Assembly (NCBI GenBank): GCA_036308445.1
Contig: JAXJVS010000095.1
Coordinates: forward strand, 1-41,175
Direction of reading: 5' to 3'
DNA from: MGBC113645 sp036308445
GTDB taxonomy: Bacteria; Bacillota_I; Bacilli_A; Erysipelotrichales; Coprobacillaceae
Length of the DNA stretch: 41,175 bases
Part shown: in pieces, positions 1 to 8,552 of the stretch
Layout of the letters: each line of letters opens with the position of its first letter
Numbering within the stretch: the stretch's first letter is position 1
Translations under genes and position numbers: made by a program
The notes under the pieces: generated by a model
Database searches by the model: none
What the model was told of the DNA's origin: nothing
The model's input: the letters and a program-made list of their open reading frames with translations, nothing else

Positions 1-29
1 GCTCTAGATAGAGCTTCTTTTGTTTTTTT
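1..29 (+). terminator. Terminator of an upstream gene cut by the window edge
   Basis: A short stem (GCTCT/AGAGC around AGAT) is followed by a T-rich stretch. The stem may extend beyond the left edge, so the gene it serves is not visible. Confidence 0.45.
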
Positions 30-463
30 CAGGAATAATTATTTATTTGCTTGACTATCTTTCCTGGTTCTATTTTTAACCAGAAATATGGGATATAAGA
101 TGAATATCCTAGTCAAAATCAAGATATTGATTATATCAATAGTTAAAGTAGATAATAACGATTTGATGAGAATAGTTTATTCTTATCAAATAATCAACAC
201 AGTATTAATATCAGAAGAACATTTATCTTTTCAATTTTTAGATAAGTAGTATATGTAAATAGAGAAAAGTATAGAAGATTATTGATGAATGAATATAGTA
301 TTGAAATGAGTGTATATTATGAGGGATTCTATCTGCAGTATAGCTTTAATACTCTGACTTAAAGAATATAGATTTTGAGCATAAAGATGAATGAAAACTA
401 TAGGTGTGCTATTGTATAAGAACTTATATAAGTCTATAATCAAGCAAAAGAATGATTGATATA
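30..463. other. Gene-free AT-rich stretch with short fragments
   Basis: No intact gene is seen. Short open stretches on the plus strand (a 49-codon one from ATG 100 to TAG 249, and another around 286-360) lack good ribosome binding sites and end abruptly, as expected of decayed genes. I do not recognise their products. Confidence 0.4.
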
Positions 464-488
464 AAAAGTTCTATGAAGAACTTTTTTA
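464..488 (+). terminator. Rho-independent terminator
   Basis: A nine-base-pair stem, AAAAGTTCT/AGAACTTTT around ATGA, runs into a T tract. It separates the decayed leftmost stretch from the region that leads into the folT-like gene. Confidence 0.7.
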
Positions 489-518
489 AATATTGAAAAA
501 GAGATTGATAATTTTTTC

Positions 519-547
519 TTGTAATTATATTTTTTTTGTACTATAGT
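519..547 (+). promoter_or_regulatory. Candidate promoter for the TnpB-tail/folT transcript
   Basis: TTGTAA (519-524) and TATAGT (542-547) are separated by 17 bases. Transcription would start near 554, pass through the TnpB remnant and enter the ECF S-component gene. The boxes deviate from consensus, so this is tentative. Confidence 0.4.
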
Positions 548-566
548 AGTACCATATTAAAAAAAA

Positions 567-694
567 GGAGGCAGACTACTTAGTTGCAAAGAATGTACGG
601 TCAATTGATCGGAATTAACGCCTGTGGACTAGAAAAGAGGATGAAGCAGGAAACTTTGTGCTATACAGTAGCATTTATGTTATGGTACAGATGA
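567..694 (+). mobile_element. Remnant of IS200/IS605-type tnpB 3' end
   Basis: Read in the frame from ATG 593 to TGA 694, the sequence encodes YGQLIGINACGLEKRMKQET and a short tail. The INACG motif followed by basic residues resembles the C-terminus of TnpB/OrfB proteins of IS200/IS605 elements, and the DNA (GGAATTAACGCCTGTGGA, then GATGAAGCAGGAAA) is typical of the right-end region of such elements in Firmicutes. The frame is closed upstream at TAG 581, so only a tail survives. A GGAGG at 567 lies upstream. The family call is from memory of such ends, not from a search. Confidence 0.5.
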
Positions 695-1497
695 TTATCG
701 CAATATTAATTATTGCACTCGGTTTTTATGTTTTTAAATCTTATCCTATTGATAAGAAGAATGTTATGAATATGGTCTTAGCAGCAATATTTATAATGAT
801 TACATTAATTTGTAAAAGGTTTTTAACGGTGATGATTCCATTATTTGGGAGTGAAAGTTTTAAAATAGGCTTAGAATATATTCCATTAATGGTTGCAGGT
901 TTTTTCTTATCGCCAAGTTATGCGTTTTTGATTGGATTATGTAGTGATCTTATAGGACTTATTTTAGTTCCTACTGGATTTCCTTTCTTTGGTTTTACTC
1001 TTACAATGATATTAGTAAGTGTGATACCATCGTTGATTAAAACACATGCTCAAAATATAAGTGAAAAAACAATTGGTTCCCTTGTTCAATATTTAATTAT
1101 TATTTTGGGAACGTTAGGAGCTATTTATATATATAAATTAAATGAAATAAAGATATCGGATACTCTTTATCCGTTAACTTCATCCTATAAATTTGTATTC
1201 ATCGTTATTTGTTTTATTTTAGTTATTTTATTCTTGTTTTTAATAAGAATATTAAAGAGTAAAATAAATTTTGAAGAATCAAAAGAGTTTTCTATTTGGC
1301 TTTTGTCAGTTACATTAGTTGAAGTGATATGTACTTTATTTTTATCTCCATTATGGCTAGATATTATGTATGGTATACCTTTTGTAGTATCTTTATGTAT
1401 ACGAATTATTAAAGAGTGTTTTATCTTACCAATTGAAGTTTTTGTTGGTTATACGGTAATAAAAGTGATGAAAAGAGTATTTGAAAACAGGGCATAA
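658..1497 (+). CDS. folT: ECF transporter S component, folate (FolT) type
   Basis: This is an integral membrane substrate-binding subunit of an energy-coupling factor vitamin transporter; with a shared EcfAAT module it would import a vitamin, most likely folate. The region around residues 65-130 has the family pattern: a KIGLEYIPL stretch, GLCSDLIGLI and a TGFPFFGFTL segment. There are about seven hydrophobic segments. At 279 residues it is longer than compact FolT proteins, with an extra N-terminal membrane helix and a longer C-terminal part. The start is uncertain: GTG 658 has a weak AGGA six bases upstream, while ATG 691 overlaps the stop of the TnpB tail as ATGA. Folate specificity is inferred from motif resemblance only. 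Confidence 0.7.
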   Translation: MLYSSIYVMVQMIIAILIIALGFYVFKSYPIDKKNVMNMVLAAIFIMITLICKRFLTVMIPLFGSESFKIGLEYIPLMVAGFFLSPSYAFLIGLCSDLIGLILVPTGFPFFGFTLTMILVSVIPSLIKTHAQNISEKTIGSLVQYLIIILGTLGAIYIYKLNEIKISDTLYPLTSSYKFVFIVICFILVILFLFLIRILKSKINFEESKEFSIWLLSVTLVEVICTLFLSPLWLDIMYGIPFVVSLCIRIIKECFILPIEVFVGYTVIKVMKRVFENRA

Positions 1498-1518
1498 GGT
1501 AAACTTATGTCTTTTTAT
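1493..1518 (+). terminator. Weak terminator after folT
   Basis: The stem CATAAG/CTTATG overlaps the stop codon of the S-component gene and is followed by a T-rich run. Confidence 0.5.
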
Positions 1519-1539
1519 ATGGAATATTAAAATAACTTC

Positions 1540-1567
1540 TTGACAAATCAACAAGAGTATATATAAT
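1540..1567 (+). promoter_or_regulatory. SigA promoter of the degV-family gene
   Basis: A perfect TTGACA (1540-1545) and a perfect TATAAT (1562-1567) are 16 bases apart, placing the start of transcription about 30 bases before the coding region. Confidence 0.75.
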
Positions 1568-1602
1568 GAACTTAAAATATTTGAACTAAGAAGGAGAAGG
1601 AT

Positions 1603-2436
1603 ATGAGAATTTTAACGGATTCTACTGCTGATTTCAGTTTAGAAGAAGCAAAAAAATTAAATATAGATGTTATACCATTAAGTGTTATTATTGATGGTAA
1701 AGAATTTAAAGATAGAGTTGACTTACAACCAAGTGAGTTTTTTGAAAAATTAGCTGAATGTGAAGATTTACCTAGTACTTCACAACCATCCCCAAAGGAT
1801 TATTTTGACTATATTAAAAAAGCAAAACAAAACAATGAACCTTTAATTATGATTTTATTATCTAGTCAAATTAGTGGGACTTATCAAAGTGCTTGTATGG
1901 CTAAAGAATTGGCTGAATATGAAGATGTATATGTTATTGATAGTTTAAATACTACTGTTGGATTAAGATTATTAGTAGATAAAGCTATTCAATTAAGAGA
2001 TGAAGGTAAAGATGCTAAAGAGATTGTTGACATTCTTGAACAAATGAAAAATAAAATTAGATTGTTTGCAGTTGTTGATACTTTAGAATATTTTTATAAA
2101 GGTGGACGTTTATCAAGAGCTAGTGCTGTAGCAGGAACTTTATTAAAATTAAAACCTATTGTAGGATTAAAGGACGGGAAATTAGACGTATACGCTAAAG
2201 CTAGAGGTATTTCTAAAGCTACTAAAGAAATCTTACCATTTATTGAAGAAAATCCAATTGATACAAATGAAGGTATTTATTATGGATATACTGGAAATAT
2301 GGATCAAATGGATAAATTTGCTGCAGTATTTGAAGAAGCATTTTTTATTAAAGATGTACCTGTGACAGCAGTGGGACCAGTTATTGGTACTCATGCAGGA
2401 CCAGGAGCTAGAGTTATTGCATATTTCAGTAAATAA
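1603..2436 (+). CDS. DegV family fatty-acid-binding protein
   Basis: DegV/FakB proteins bind a fatty acid in a two-domain fold and, where a FakA kinase is present, present it for phosphorylation. The signature features are visible: MRILTDSTADF at the N-terminus, TSQPSP near residue 60, the LLSSQISGTYQSA loop near 87-99, the FYKGGRLSRA segment near 164-173 and GPVIGTHAGPGA near the C-terminus. The 277-residue length is typical. An AAGGAG ribosome binding site precedes ATG 1603, and the gene is monocistronic with its own promoter and a strong terminator. No fakA gene is nearby, so which lipid it carries and whether it works with a kinase here cannot be told. Confidence 0.9.
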   Translation: MRILTDSTADFSLEEAKKLNIDVIPLSVIIDGKEFKDRVDLQPSEFFEKLAECEDLPSTSQPSPKDYFDYIKKAKQNNEPLIMILLSSQISGTYQSACMAKELAEYEDVYVIDSLNTTVGLRLLVDKAIQLRDEGKDAKEIVDILEQMKNKIRLFAVVDTLEYFYKGGRLSRASAVAGTLLKLKPIVGLKDGKLDVYAKARGISKATKEILPFIEENPIDTNEGIYYGYTGNMDQMDKFAAVFEEAFFIKDVPVTAVGPVIGTHAGPGARVIAYFSK

Positions 2437-2441
2437 ATATG

Positions 2442-2472
2442 ACTATAGATGTTAAACATCTATAGTTTTTTT
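2442..2472 (+). terminator. Strong terminator after degV-family gene
   Basis: A stem of 11-12 base pairs (ACTATAGATGTT and its complement) with a very small loop is followed by a T tract. Confidence 0.85.
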
Positions 2473-2553
2473 ATGCATTCGTAAATATGCAATTTGTTAT
2501 TTTATTAAATATATGATACGATTGAAATGAATATATAGATTGTAGGTGATAAT

Positions 2554-5022
2554 ATGGCTTATTTTGGAAAATTCTATTTAGATAAAGAAAAAGATATAGT
2601 TGTTTGTTTAGACATGAATCAGTCTATTCTTACTTATACTATTTATGTAAATAATCACCAGTCAGATAATTTAATTAATAATCTTGCAGTTATCTCTAAT
2701 CAAAGAACTATTATTATACATGATAAGAAAGTTATTACTGGTGAAGTTCCTTGTTATATTAAAGGGGATGGACAAAGAGTTTATATATTACGTTTAAATG
2801 GTACCAAACTTGCAAATATTTATCCTAATGGAAAAATAGAGGTCAACTCATTAATTCCAGCAATCGCAAAAACATTAATGAGTCAGACAAAAGATTATAA
2901 ATACTCATTTAGAGAAACGTTAGTAAAATCATATGTACCTGAACATGTAAAATTATCTACAGATTTACATACTCACGGGAATGCTAATCTTAATGCAGAT
3001 ATCTTAATTGCTCTAGCAATTAAACATCAGATTCGTTATCCTTTATATTATATAAAAAAATTAAAATTAAAATTAACAAAAAAACAACAGGACTTTATAA
3101 AAAAACAAAGAGAACAAGTAGAAGGCACTATAGATTTAACGGGTTTAACTGGAAAATATAGAGAAAGAAGAATAGATGATTATACATTTATAAATTTTGC
3201 TGATCTTATATTATTGAATATAGATAATTCAGTTGATAATCTAAATAAGATTCGCAAATCTCTTACAATCTTAAAAGATTCTCAGGCAGTGTTTACAAAT
3301 CTTGAAAAATTATATCTTTATCGATATGTTTTTACTAAAGGGATAGAATCTCAATATAAGATAGAATTGATAAATATGGAATATATTGAAGATAAAGATA
3401 TATCTCTTTATTTAGAAAGAATGCTTAAAGATTTAAATAATGATAAGTATAAGAATATCACATTTTATGAAGATACATTACTATGGATAGGTAGAGAATA
3501 TCAAAAAAGACATATCCAATATGTAGAAATGAGTGATACAACATTAGTCAAAAAAGATATATCTGCAGCTCATATGTTACAACAAATACATCATATACTT
3601 CCTTTAGTTAAAGAAGAAACAGGAGTAGATATTCGCTTTTTAACAGCTATTAGAAGAATACCATTAACATTAGTTAAAGAAAATATTACTTCTAGTAACT
3701 ATTTAACTGAAGCTATACAAGCATTAAAAGTTGTATGTAAAGATCCATATGTTGTAGGAAGTGACTTTGTAGGAGAAGAAATTAATGATATAGCAGAATT
3801 AAAAGCAGTTATAAAAGAAATAGTAACCAAAATTGCAAGTGAAGATAGAAATTGGACAATTCGTGTTCATGCAGGTGAAAATGATTCTTTAAAAGGTAAT
3901 ATGGCTAAAGCAATTCAATTGATTGAACATTCTCTATTACCAGGTCAAGATTTTCCATATATGAGAATTGGACATGGTATTTACTGTGCTCATTTAAGTA
4001 GTAAACAAGGAAAAGATTTAATAGAGAAAATTAAAGAACATAATATTGTTTTAGAATTCCAGTTAACCAGCAATGTACGTTTAAATAATATTATTGATTT
4101 AAAGAAACATCCTTTAAAAACATACTTAAAGAATGATATTTCATGTGTTATGGGAACAGATGGCTGTGGTTTATATGGTACTGATAGTATTGATGAACAG
4201 TTAGCACTTACAAATTTTCTTAAAATATCAGATGAAGATTTCTGTGCTATGAAAAAGACAGAAGACATAATCATAGAACGTCAAAAAAATAATTTCATAA
4301 ATAAGTCTGAAACATTTAAAAAACGATTAAATAATAGAACTGTTCTACAGTATTATTCTGAAGAATTGCAGAAACAGATTGATGATATACATGATGTTAA
4401 ATTTGAAATACACAAACATCCCACATATCCAGTATTTAAAGACAAAATTACAGAATTACCATGGGATAAATATCCAATAATTATTGCTGGAGGAAGTTTT
4501 AATAGTAGTCATGTTTCATCAAGGGTTAGTGAAAGTGATAAATTGATTTTAGATGCTTTATTAAATCAATTAGATCCTAAAAAAGTATTCTTTGTAGTAG
4601 GTCATAAACTATTAGGACATGAAAAATATATTATCGAAAACAATAAAAACTTTGATATTTATTGTATTATTCCTTCACTGATGAATCAAAAACAAATTAA
4701 AAAACTATCAAAAGCCCAAATAAAAGGAATTAGAATATCTACTGAATCACAAGAAATGGGAATATATAAATCATTTAATTATGAAATCTTTGAAAGAAGA
4801 AACTGCGCAGTGTTTGCATTCGATGGTAATTCTTCTATTGCTAATCTTGTACAAGAAGCAAGAAATGGAAAAGGCCTTGCAAGAATATTTATATATCCAA
4901 AATCAGCTATGCTAAAAGCAAAAGCTCATTCTCTTCATGGTTATGTGACAATGAATGCAGGGATTGAAGAAGTTATTAAAAAGATTCATGAAATAGAAGG
5001 CAATATTGGAACTAAACTATAA
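2554..5022 (+). CDS. Adenosine/AMP deaminase-like protein fused to a SLOG/DprA-like domain
   Basis: This 822-residue soluble protein has three parts. Residues 1-125 are a beta-rich region I do not recognise. Residues 130-600 are an adenosine-deaminase-type metal-dependent barrel, with the HxH pair (H139, H141), VGSDFVGEE (401-409), HAGEN (439-443), GHG (473-475), LEFQLTSN (500-507) and GTD (534-536). Residues 638-800 look like a Rossmann SLOG/DprA-LOG nucleotide-binding domain: IIIAGGSFN, VFFVVGHKLLG, and a DprA-like ERRN...FDGNSSIANLVQEARNGKG segment ending in a YPK. The aspartate pair of classical deaminases (DD) is here D536-G537, so activity or substrate may differ. The gene stands alone between two terminators. 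It probably acts on a purine nucleoside or nucleotide in the cytosol; the substrate and the ligand of the C-terminal domain are unknown. Confidence 0.75.
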   Translation: MAYFGKFYLDKEKDIVVCLDMNQSILTYTIYVNNHQSDNLINNLAVISNQRTIIIHDKKVITGEVPCYIKGDGQRVYILRLNGTKLANIYPNGKIEVNSLIPAIAKTLMSQTKDYKYSFRETLVKSYVPEHVKLSTDLHTHGNANLNADILIALAIKHQIRYPLYYIKKLKLKLTKKQQDFIKKQREQVEGTIDLTGLTGKYRERRIDDYTFINFADLILLNIDNSVDNLNKIRKSLTILKDSQAVFTNLEKLYLYRYVFTKGIESQYKIELINMEYIEDKDISLYLERMLKDLNNDKYKNITFYEDTLLWIGREYQKRHIQYVEMSDTTLVKKDISAAHMLQQIHHILPLVKEETGVDIRFLTAIRRIPLTLVKENITSSNYLTEAIQALKVVCKDPYVVGSDFVGEEINDIAELKAVIKEIVTKIASEDRNWTIRVHAGENDSLKGNMAKAIQLIEHSLLPGQDFPYMRIGHGIYCAHLSSKQGKDLIEKIKEHNIVLEFQLTSNVRLNNIIDLKKHPLKTYLKNDISCVMGTDGCGLYGTDSIDEQLALTNFLKISDEDFCAMKKTEDIIIERQKNNFINKSETFKKRLNNRTVLQYYSEELQKQIDDIHDVKFEIHKHPTYPVFKDKITELPWDKYPIIIAGGSFNSSHVSSRVSESDKLILDALLNQLDPKKVFFVVGHKLLGHEKYIIENNKNFDIYCIIPSLMNQKQIKKLSKAQIKGIRISTESQEMGIYKSFNYEIFERRNCAVFAFDGNSSIANLVQEARNGKGLARIFIYPKSAMLKAKAHSLHGYVTMNAGIEEVIKKIHEIEGNIGTKL

Positions 5023-5024
5023 AA

Positions 5025-5060
5025 ATATGCAAGATGTTTAAGCATCTTGCATATTTTTTA
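5025..5060. terminator. Bidirectional terminator between convergent genes
   Basis: A 12-base-pair stem ATATGCAAGATG/CATCTTGCATAT is followed by T residues on the plus strand and preceded by an A run that serves the minus strand. It ends both the deaminase gene and the ABC-F gene. Confidence 0.85.
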
Positions 5061-6782
5061 TCCTTCTTTTTTCTCTAATAATTCCATATATCTTTCACTA
5101 TCCTGGTCTAACTTAAGTATAAGTTCATCTCTTTTGTTGGTTAACTCTTGAATAGTTTTGTAATCAGCATTATCCATTTTATTTTCTATTTCTTTTATTT
5201 CGTCTTCTAATAATGGTAGGCTTTCTTCTAATGCTGCTAATTCTTTTGTTTCCATATAACTTAATTTTTTAGCTCTCATTCTTATATTTGTATTGACTTT
5301 AGGTGTTTCTTTCTTCACTTCTTTTACTTTAGTATCAATATATTGGCTATATCCACCATTTTGATAATGAATCATACCATTTCTAAATACAAATAAACCA
5401 TCACAAATACGATCTAAAAAATATCTATCATGAGATACAGTAATAATAATTCCTTCAAAATAATCTAAATAATCCTCTAAAATAGCTAGTGTTTCTATAT
5501 CTAAATCATTCGTTGGCTCATCTAATAATAAAACATTAGGAGCACTCATTAATATTTTCAACAAGTATAATCTTCTTTTTTCACCGCCAGATAATCTAGC
5601 AATAGGAGTATACTGCATATCTGTATTAAATAAGAATTTCTCACACATCTGTTTAGCTGATAATTGACCTTCATCGGTAATGAGATAATGATTTGTTTCT
5701 TTAATATAATCTATCACTCTCATACGACCATCCATATCATCTACACCTTGTTTAAAATATCCTATTTTGATTGTATCGCCATAAGTCATACTTCCACTAT
5801 CCGGTTGAATAATACCAGCAATAATATTTAATAACGTAGATTTACCACAACCATTAACTCCTAGAATACCTATACGATCATGTCTTTTAAACATATAACT
5901 AAAATGTTCAAATAATACTTTATCATATTTCATTGATATATCATTCATTTCTATAGTCTTTTTACCTAATCTTGATGAGACTTTAATCATTTCTACATTA
6001 TTAACAGTTTCTATATTCTTAATAGAACTTAATTGTTCAAATCTTTGTAATCTATCTTTAGATTTTGTTGTTCTTGCTTGAACACCAGCTCTAACCCATT
6101 CTAATTCTTTTTTTAAGAATAAGTGACGTTTTCTTTGAGCATTCAACATTTCTTCCTCACGTCTAGCTTTCTGTTCAAGAAAGGCTGAATAATTCGCTTC
6201 ATAGCTATATAATTGACTTCTATCTATTTCTACTATCTTATTAACAACTCTTTCTAAAAAGTATCTATCATGAGTAACCATTAATAAAGCTTTATTTCTT
6301 TTCATTAAATATTTCTCTAAATATTCAATCATTTCACTATCTAAATGATTAGTTGGTTCATCTAATATAAGTAAATCACAAGGTTTAAGTAAAGCTATGG
6401 ATAAAGCTATTCTTTTTAATTGACCACCAGATAATTCATTTATTTTTTGTTCATAATTTTCAATACCAAATTTATTTAATATCGCTTTTATTTCGTATTC
6501 AGGCGTATTTTTATCAATATAGTTATAAACCTCTTTAATAACTGTATTATCTTTTATAAAAGAAGTATCTTGGGGTAAATAACTTATAGTTAATCCTTTT
6601 TTTCTAATGATTTCTCCTTGATAATCTTCTATTCCTGCAATTATTTTAAGTAATGTTGATTTCCCTGTTCCGTTGACACCAACAATTGCAATTTTATCTC
6701 TATCTTCAATTGTCATTGATACATTATCAACAATACATTTTAATTGATTATATTTCGTTAGATTATGAATAGATACTAACAT
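5058..6782 (-). CDS. ABC-F family ATPase, Uup-like
   Basis: This soluble protein has two ABC domains and no membrane segments, the ABC-F layout. Members act on the ribosome to resolve stalled or unusual translation states. Domain 1 has Walker A GVNGTGKST (35-43), LSGGQ (117-121) and DEPTNHLD (141-148); domain 2 has GVNGCGKST (308-316), LSGGE (397-401) and DEPTNDLD (421-428). A charged linker (200-255) separates them, and a coiled-coil tail (about 505-574) is the Uup-type C-terminal domain that can bind nucleic acid. All catalytic motifs are intact, unlike the decayed ABC-F gene at 22021. It starts at ATG 6782 behind AAGGAGTGA. A housekeeping role is more likely than resistance. Confidence 0.9.
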   Translation of the reverse strand: MLVSIHNLTKYNQLKCIVDNVSMTIEDRDKIAIVGVNGTGKSTLLKIIAGIEDYQGEIIRKKGLTISYLPQDTSFIKDNTVIKEVYNYIDKNTPEYEIKAILNKFGIENYEQKINELSGGQLKRIALSIALLKPCDLLILDEPTNHLDSEMIEYLEKYLMKRNKALLMVTHDRYFLERVVNKIVEIDRSQLYSYEANYSAFLEQKARREEEMLNAQRKRHLFLKKELEWVRAGVQARTTKSKDRLQRFEQLSSIKNIETVNNVEMIKVSSRLGKKTIEMNDISMKYDKVLFEHFSYMFKRHDRIGILGVNGCGKSTLLNIIAGIIQPDSGSMTYGDTIKIGYFKQGVDDMDGRMRVIDYIKETNHYLITDEGQLSAKQMCEKFLFNTDMQYTPIARLSGGEKRRLYLLKILMSAPNVLLLDEPTNDLDIETLAILEDYLDYFEGIIITVSHDRYFLDRICDGLFVFRNGMIHYQNGGYSQYIDTKVKEVKKETPKVNTNIRMRAKKLSYMETKELAALEESLPLLEDEIKEIENKMDNADYKTIQELTNKRDELILKLDQDSERYMELLEKKEG

Positions 6783-6833
6783 AAAATCACTCCTTGTTCT
6801 CCATTATAAAGAAAATAAAAGCATAAGACAAGC

Positions 6834-7532
6834 TTATGCTTTATAAAATGGACAATCGTTTTTTAAACATTGCTTATTATATTGAGAATGAATACAAACA
6901 ATAGAATCAGGTTTATCCATCTTGATATCAAGATTCTTCTCAACGAATTCAATAGCAGTTAATATCGCTAGATAGCTATTTCTTTTGCAACATCTAGGAC
7001 CACCATGTAATGCAATTTTCTCTAGACTTTGACTCGTCATTAAGTTAGATAATTGCCATTCTTTCTTTGATAATGGCGTAGAAGAGGTAATAATACTGAT
7101 AAAGATACCAGAACTTACGGCAGCTCCACAACTACCAAAGAAACCACAAGCACCTCCTGGTACTTGTTTTCCTCTTTCAATAGCTTTATATATACTTTCT
7201 TTTAAATCAATATTTCCACCAGCATGATAATAAGCCGTCAACAAAGAAGCAGCAACTAATATATGATGTTCAGGTCCATGCATATGTACAGCACCTTGAC
7301 TCATTAAATATCTTAATATCACTATTGGATTTTTACTATTTTGTCCTAAACATTTTAAATAGACGATTTGTATTGCTTTTTCACTATGACAGCTATCACA
7401 TATGTAGTGTCCATCTTCACATGAGACATGACTGATAAATTTTTGATGACATATCTCACATTCCATTTCTTTTGTTTCGGGATAGTAAACTAATGGTTTA
7501 CCACATATGATACAAGATTCAAAATGTTCCAT
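6834..7532 (-). CDS. DUF5714 cysteine-rich protein
   Basis: The protein has an N-terminal zinc-ribbon-like part with repeated CxxC pairs (CIICGK, CEICHQ, CDSCHS) in the first 60 residues, followed by an alpha-helical domain with conserved HGPEHHILV, GACGFFGSCGAA and GGPRCCKRNS motifs and a C-terminal CIHSQYNKQCLKNDCPFY. This matches DUF5714 as I know it, sometimes attached to methyltransferases; the function is unknown. The many cysteines suggest metal or Fe-S binding. The start is set at the fourth codon of the longest frame, nine bases after GGAGG, because the first ATG touches that site. It is divergent from the Mrp gene and lies downstream of nothing obvious. Confidence 0.75.
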   Translation of the reverse strand: MEHFESCIICGKPLVYYPETKEMECEICHQKFISHVSCEDGHYICDSCHSEKAIQIVYLKCLGQNSKNPIVILRYLMSQGAVHMHGPEHHILVAASLLTAYYHAGGNIDLKESIYKAIERGKQVPGGACGFFGSCGAAVSSGIFISIITSSTPLSKKEWQLSNLMTSQSLEKIALHGGPRCCKRNSYLAILTAIEFVEKNLDIKMDKPDSIVCIHSQYNKQCLKNDCPFYKA

Positions 7533-7649
7533 AGAAAACATCCTCCTTATACTTGTAGTTTAACATATAAGTAGATATGATGTATATAATTTGGAGTTTT
7601 CATTTATAATAAAATGAGCTATAATATAAGAACAAAGGAGATTATTGAA

Positions 7650-8465
7650 ATGAGTGATTGTAACCATAATTGTGAATCTTGTGCACAAGATTGTGATCAA
7701 AGAAGCTTTTTAGCACCAATGAATGCTTCTTCTCATATTAAAAAAGTTATTGGTGTTGTTAGTGGTAAAGGTGGGGTAGGGAAATCTTCTATTACATCAT
7801 TACTATCGGTATTAAAATTAAGAGAAGGAAATAAAGTCGCAATATTAGATGCTGATATTACTGGTCCATCAATTCCTAAGATGTTTGGTGTTGATGCTCA
7901 GCAAGTATATGCAATTGATAATGAAATTATACCAGCTAAAACATTGAATGATATTAAAATCATGTCTACAAATTTAATCTTAGATAATCCTGATGATCCT
8001 GTTATCTGGAGAGGTCCTGTTATTGCTGGATTTGTAAAACAATTCTGGAGTGATGTTCAATGGGGAGAAGTTGATTATATGTTTGTAGATATGCCACCAG
8101 GTACTGGAGATGTTCCTTTAACAGTATTTCAATCTATTCCTCTTGATGGTATTGTTATTGTTACTAGTCCTCAGGAATTAGTAGGAATGATTGTTGGTAA
8201 GGCTGTTAATATGGCTAAGAAAATGGATATTCCTATTTTAGGTATTGTAGAAAATATGAGTTATGTGAAATGTCCTGATTGTGATAAGAAAATTTATGTA
8301 TTTGGTAAGAGTCATGTAGATGACGTGGCTCAAGACTATGGTTTAAATGTTTTAGGTAAATTGCCATTAGATAGTGAATTGACAAGCTTATGTGATAGGG
8401 GATTTGTAGAATCATTTGATAGTGAATGGTTAGAAGAATTCGCAAAAGAAGTTGAAAAGCTATAG
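7650..8465 (+). CDS. Mrp/NBP35 family Fe-S cluster carrier ATPase
   Basis: This P-loop ATPase binds and delivers Fe-S clusters. Numbered from ATG 7650, it has an N-terminal Cys set (C4, C8, C11, C15, spacing CX3CX2CX3C) as in NBP35-type proteins. It also has the deviant Walker A GKGGVGKS (39-46), VDMPPGTGDVP and a C-terminal CPDC, the pair of cysteines where the shared cluster sits. The start at 7650 is chosen because AAAGGAG lies nine bases before it and the N-terminal cysteines follow directly; a longer frame from 7614 has no binding site. 271 residues is normal. It likely works in Fe-S maturation, perhaps together with the cysteine-rich DUF5714 protein transcribed divergently. Confidence 0.9.
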   Translation: MSDCNHNCESCAQDCDQRSFLAPMNASSHIKKVIGVVSGKGGVGKSSITSLLSVLKLREGNKVAILDADITGPSIPKMFGVDAQQVYAIDNEIIPAKTLNDIKIMSTNLILDNPDDPVIWRGPVIAGFVKQFWSDVQWGEVDYMFVDMPPGTGDVPLTVFQSIPLDGIVIVTSPQELVGMIVGKAVNMAKKMDIPILGIVENMSYVKCPDCDKKIYVFGKSHVDDVAQDYGLNVLGKLPLDSELTSLCDRGFVESFDSEWLEEFAKEVEKL

Positions 8466-8471
8466 TTTATA

Positions 8472-8500
8472 TTGACAAAAAATAAGATATCTTTTATTAT
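8472..8500 (+). promoter_or_regulatory. SigA promoter of trpS
   Basis: TTGACA (8472-8477) and TATTAT (8495-8500) are 17 bases apart. Transcription would begin near 8507 and run through the T-box leader. Confidence 0.7.
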
Positions 8501-8552
8501 TTTAATAGAAATTCGTTTAATCAAGGGTAGTAATTTAACTTTATTTATTATA

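Noticed and set aside
560..657. Possible THF or other vitamin riboswitch before the folT-like gene
   Set aside because: The sequence does not fit the known THF riboswitch consensus; in one frame it translates to a TnpB C-terminal tail, which explains it better.
3990..4274. Minus-strand reading frame inside the deaminase gene
   Set aside because: It is a shadow of a long, motif-bearing gene on the plus strand with no own signals.
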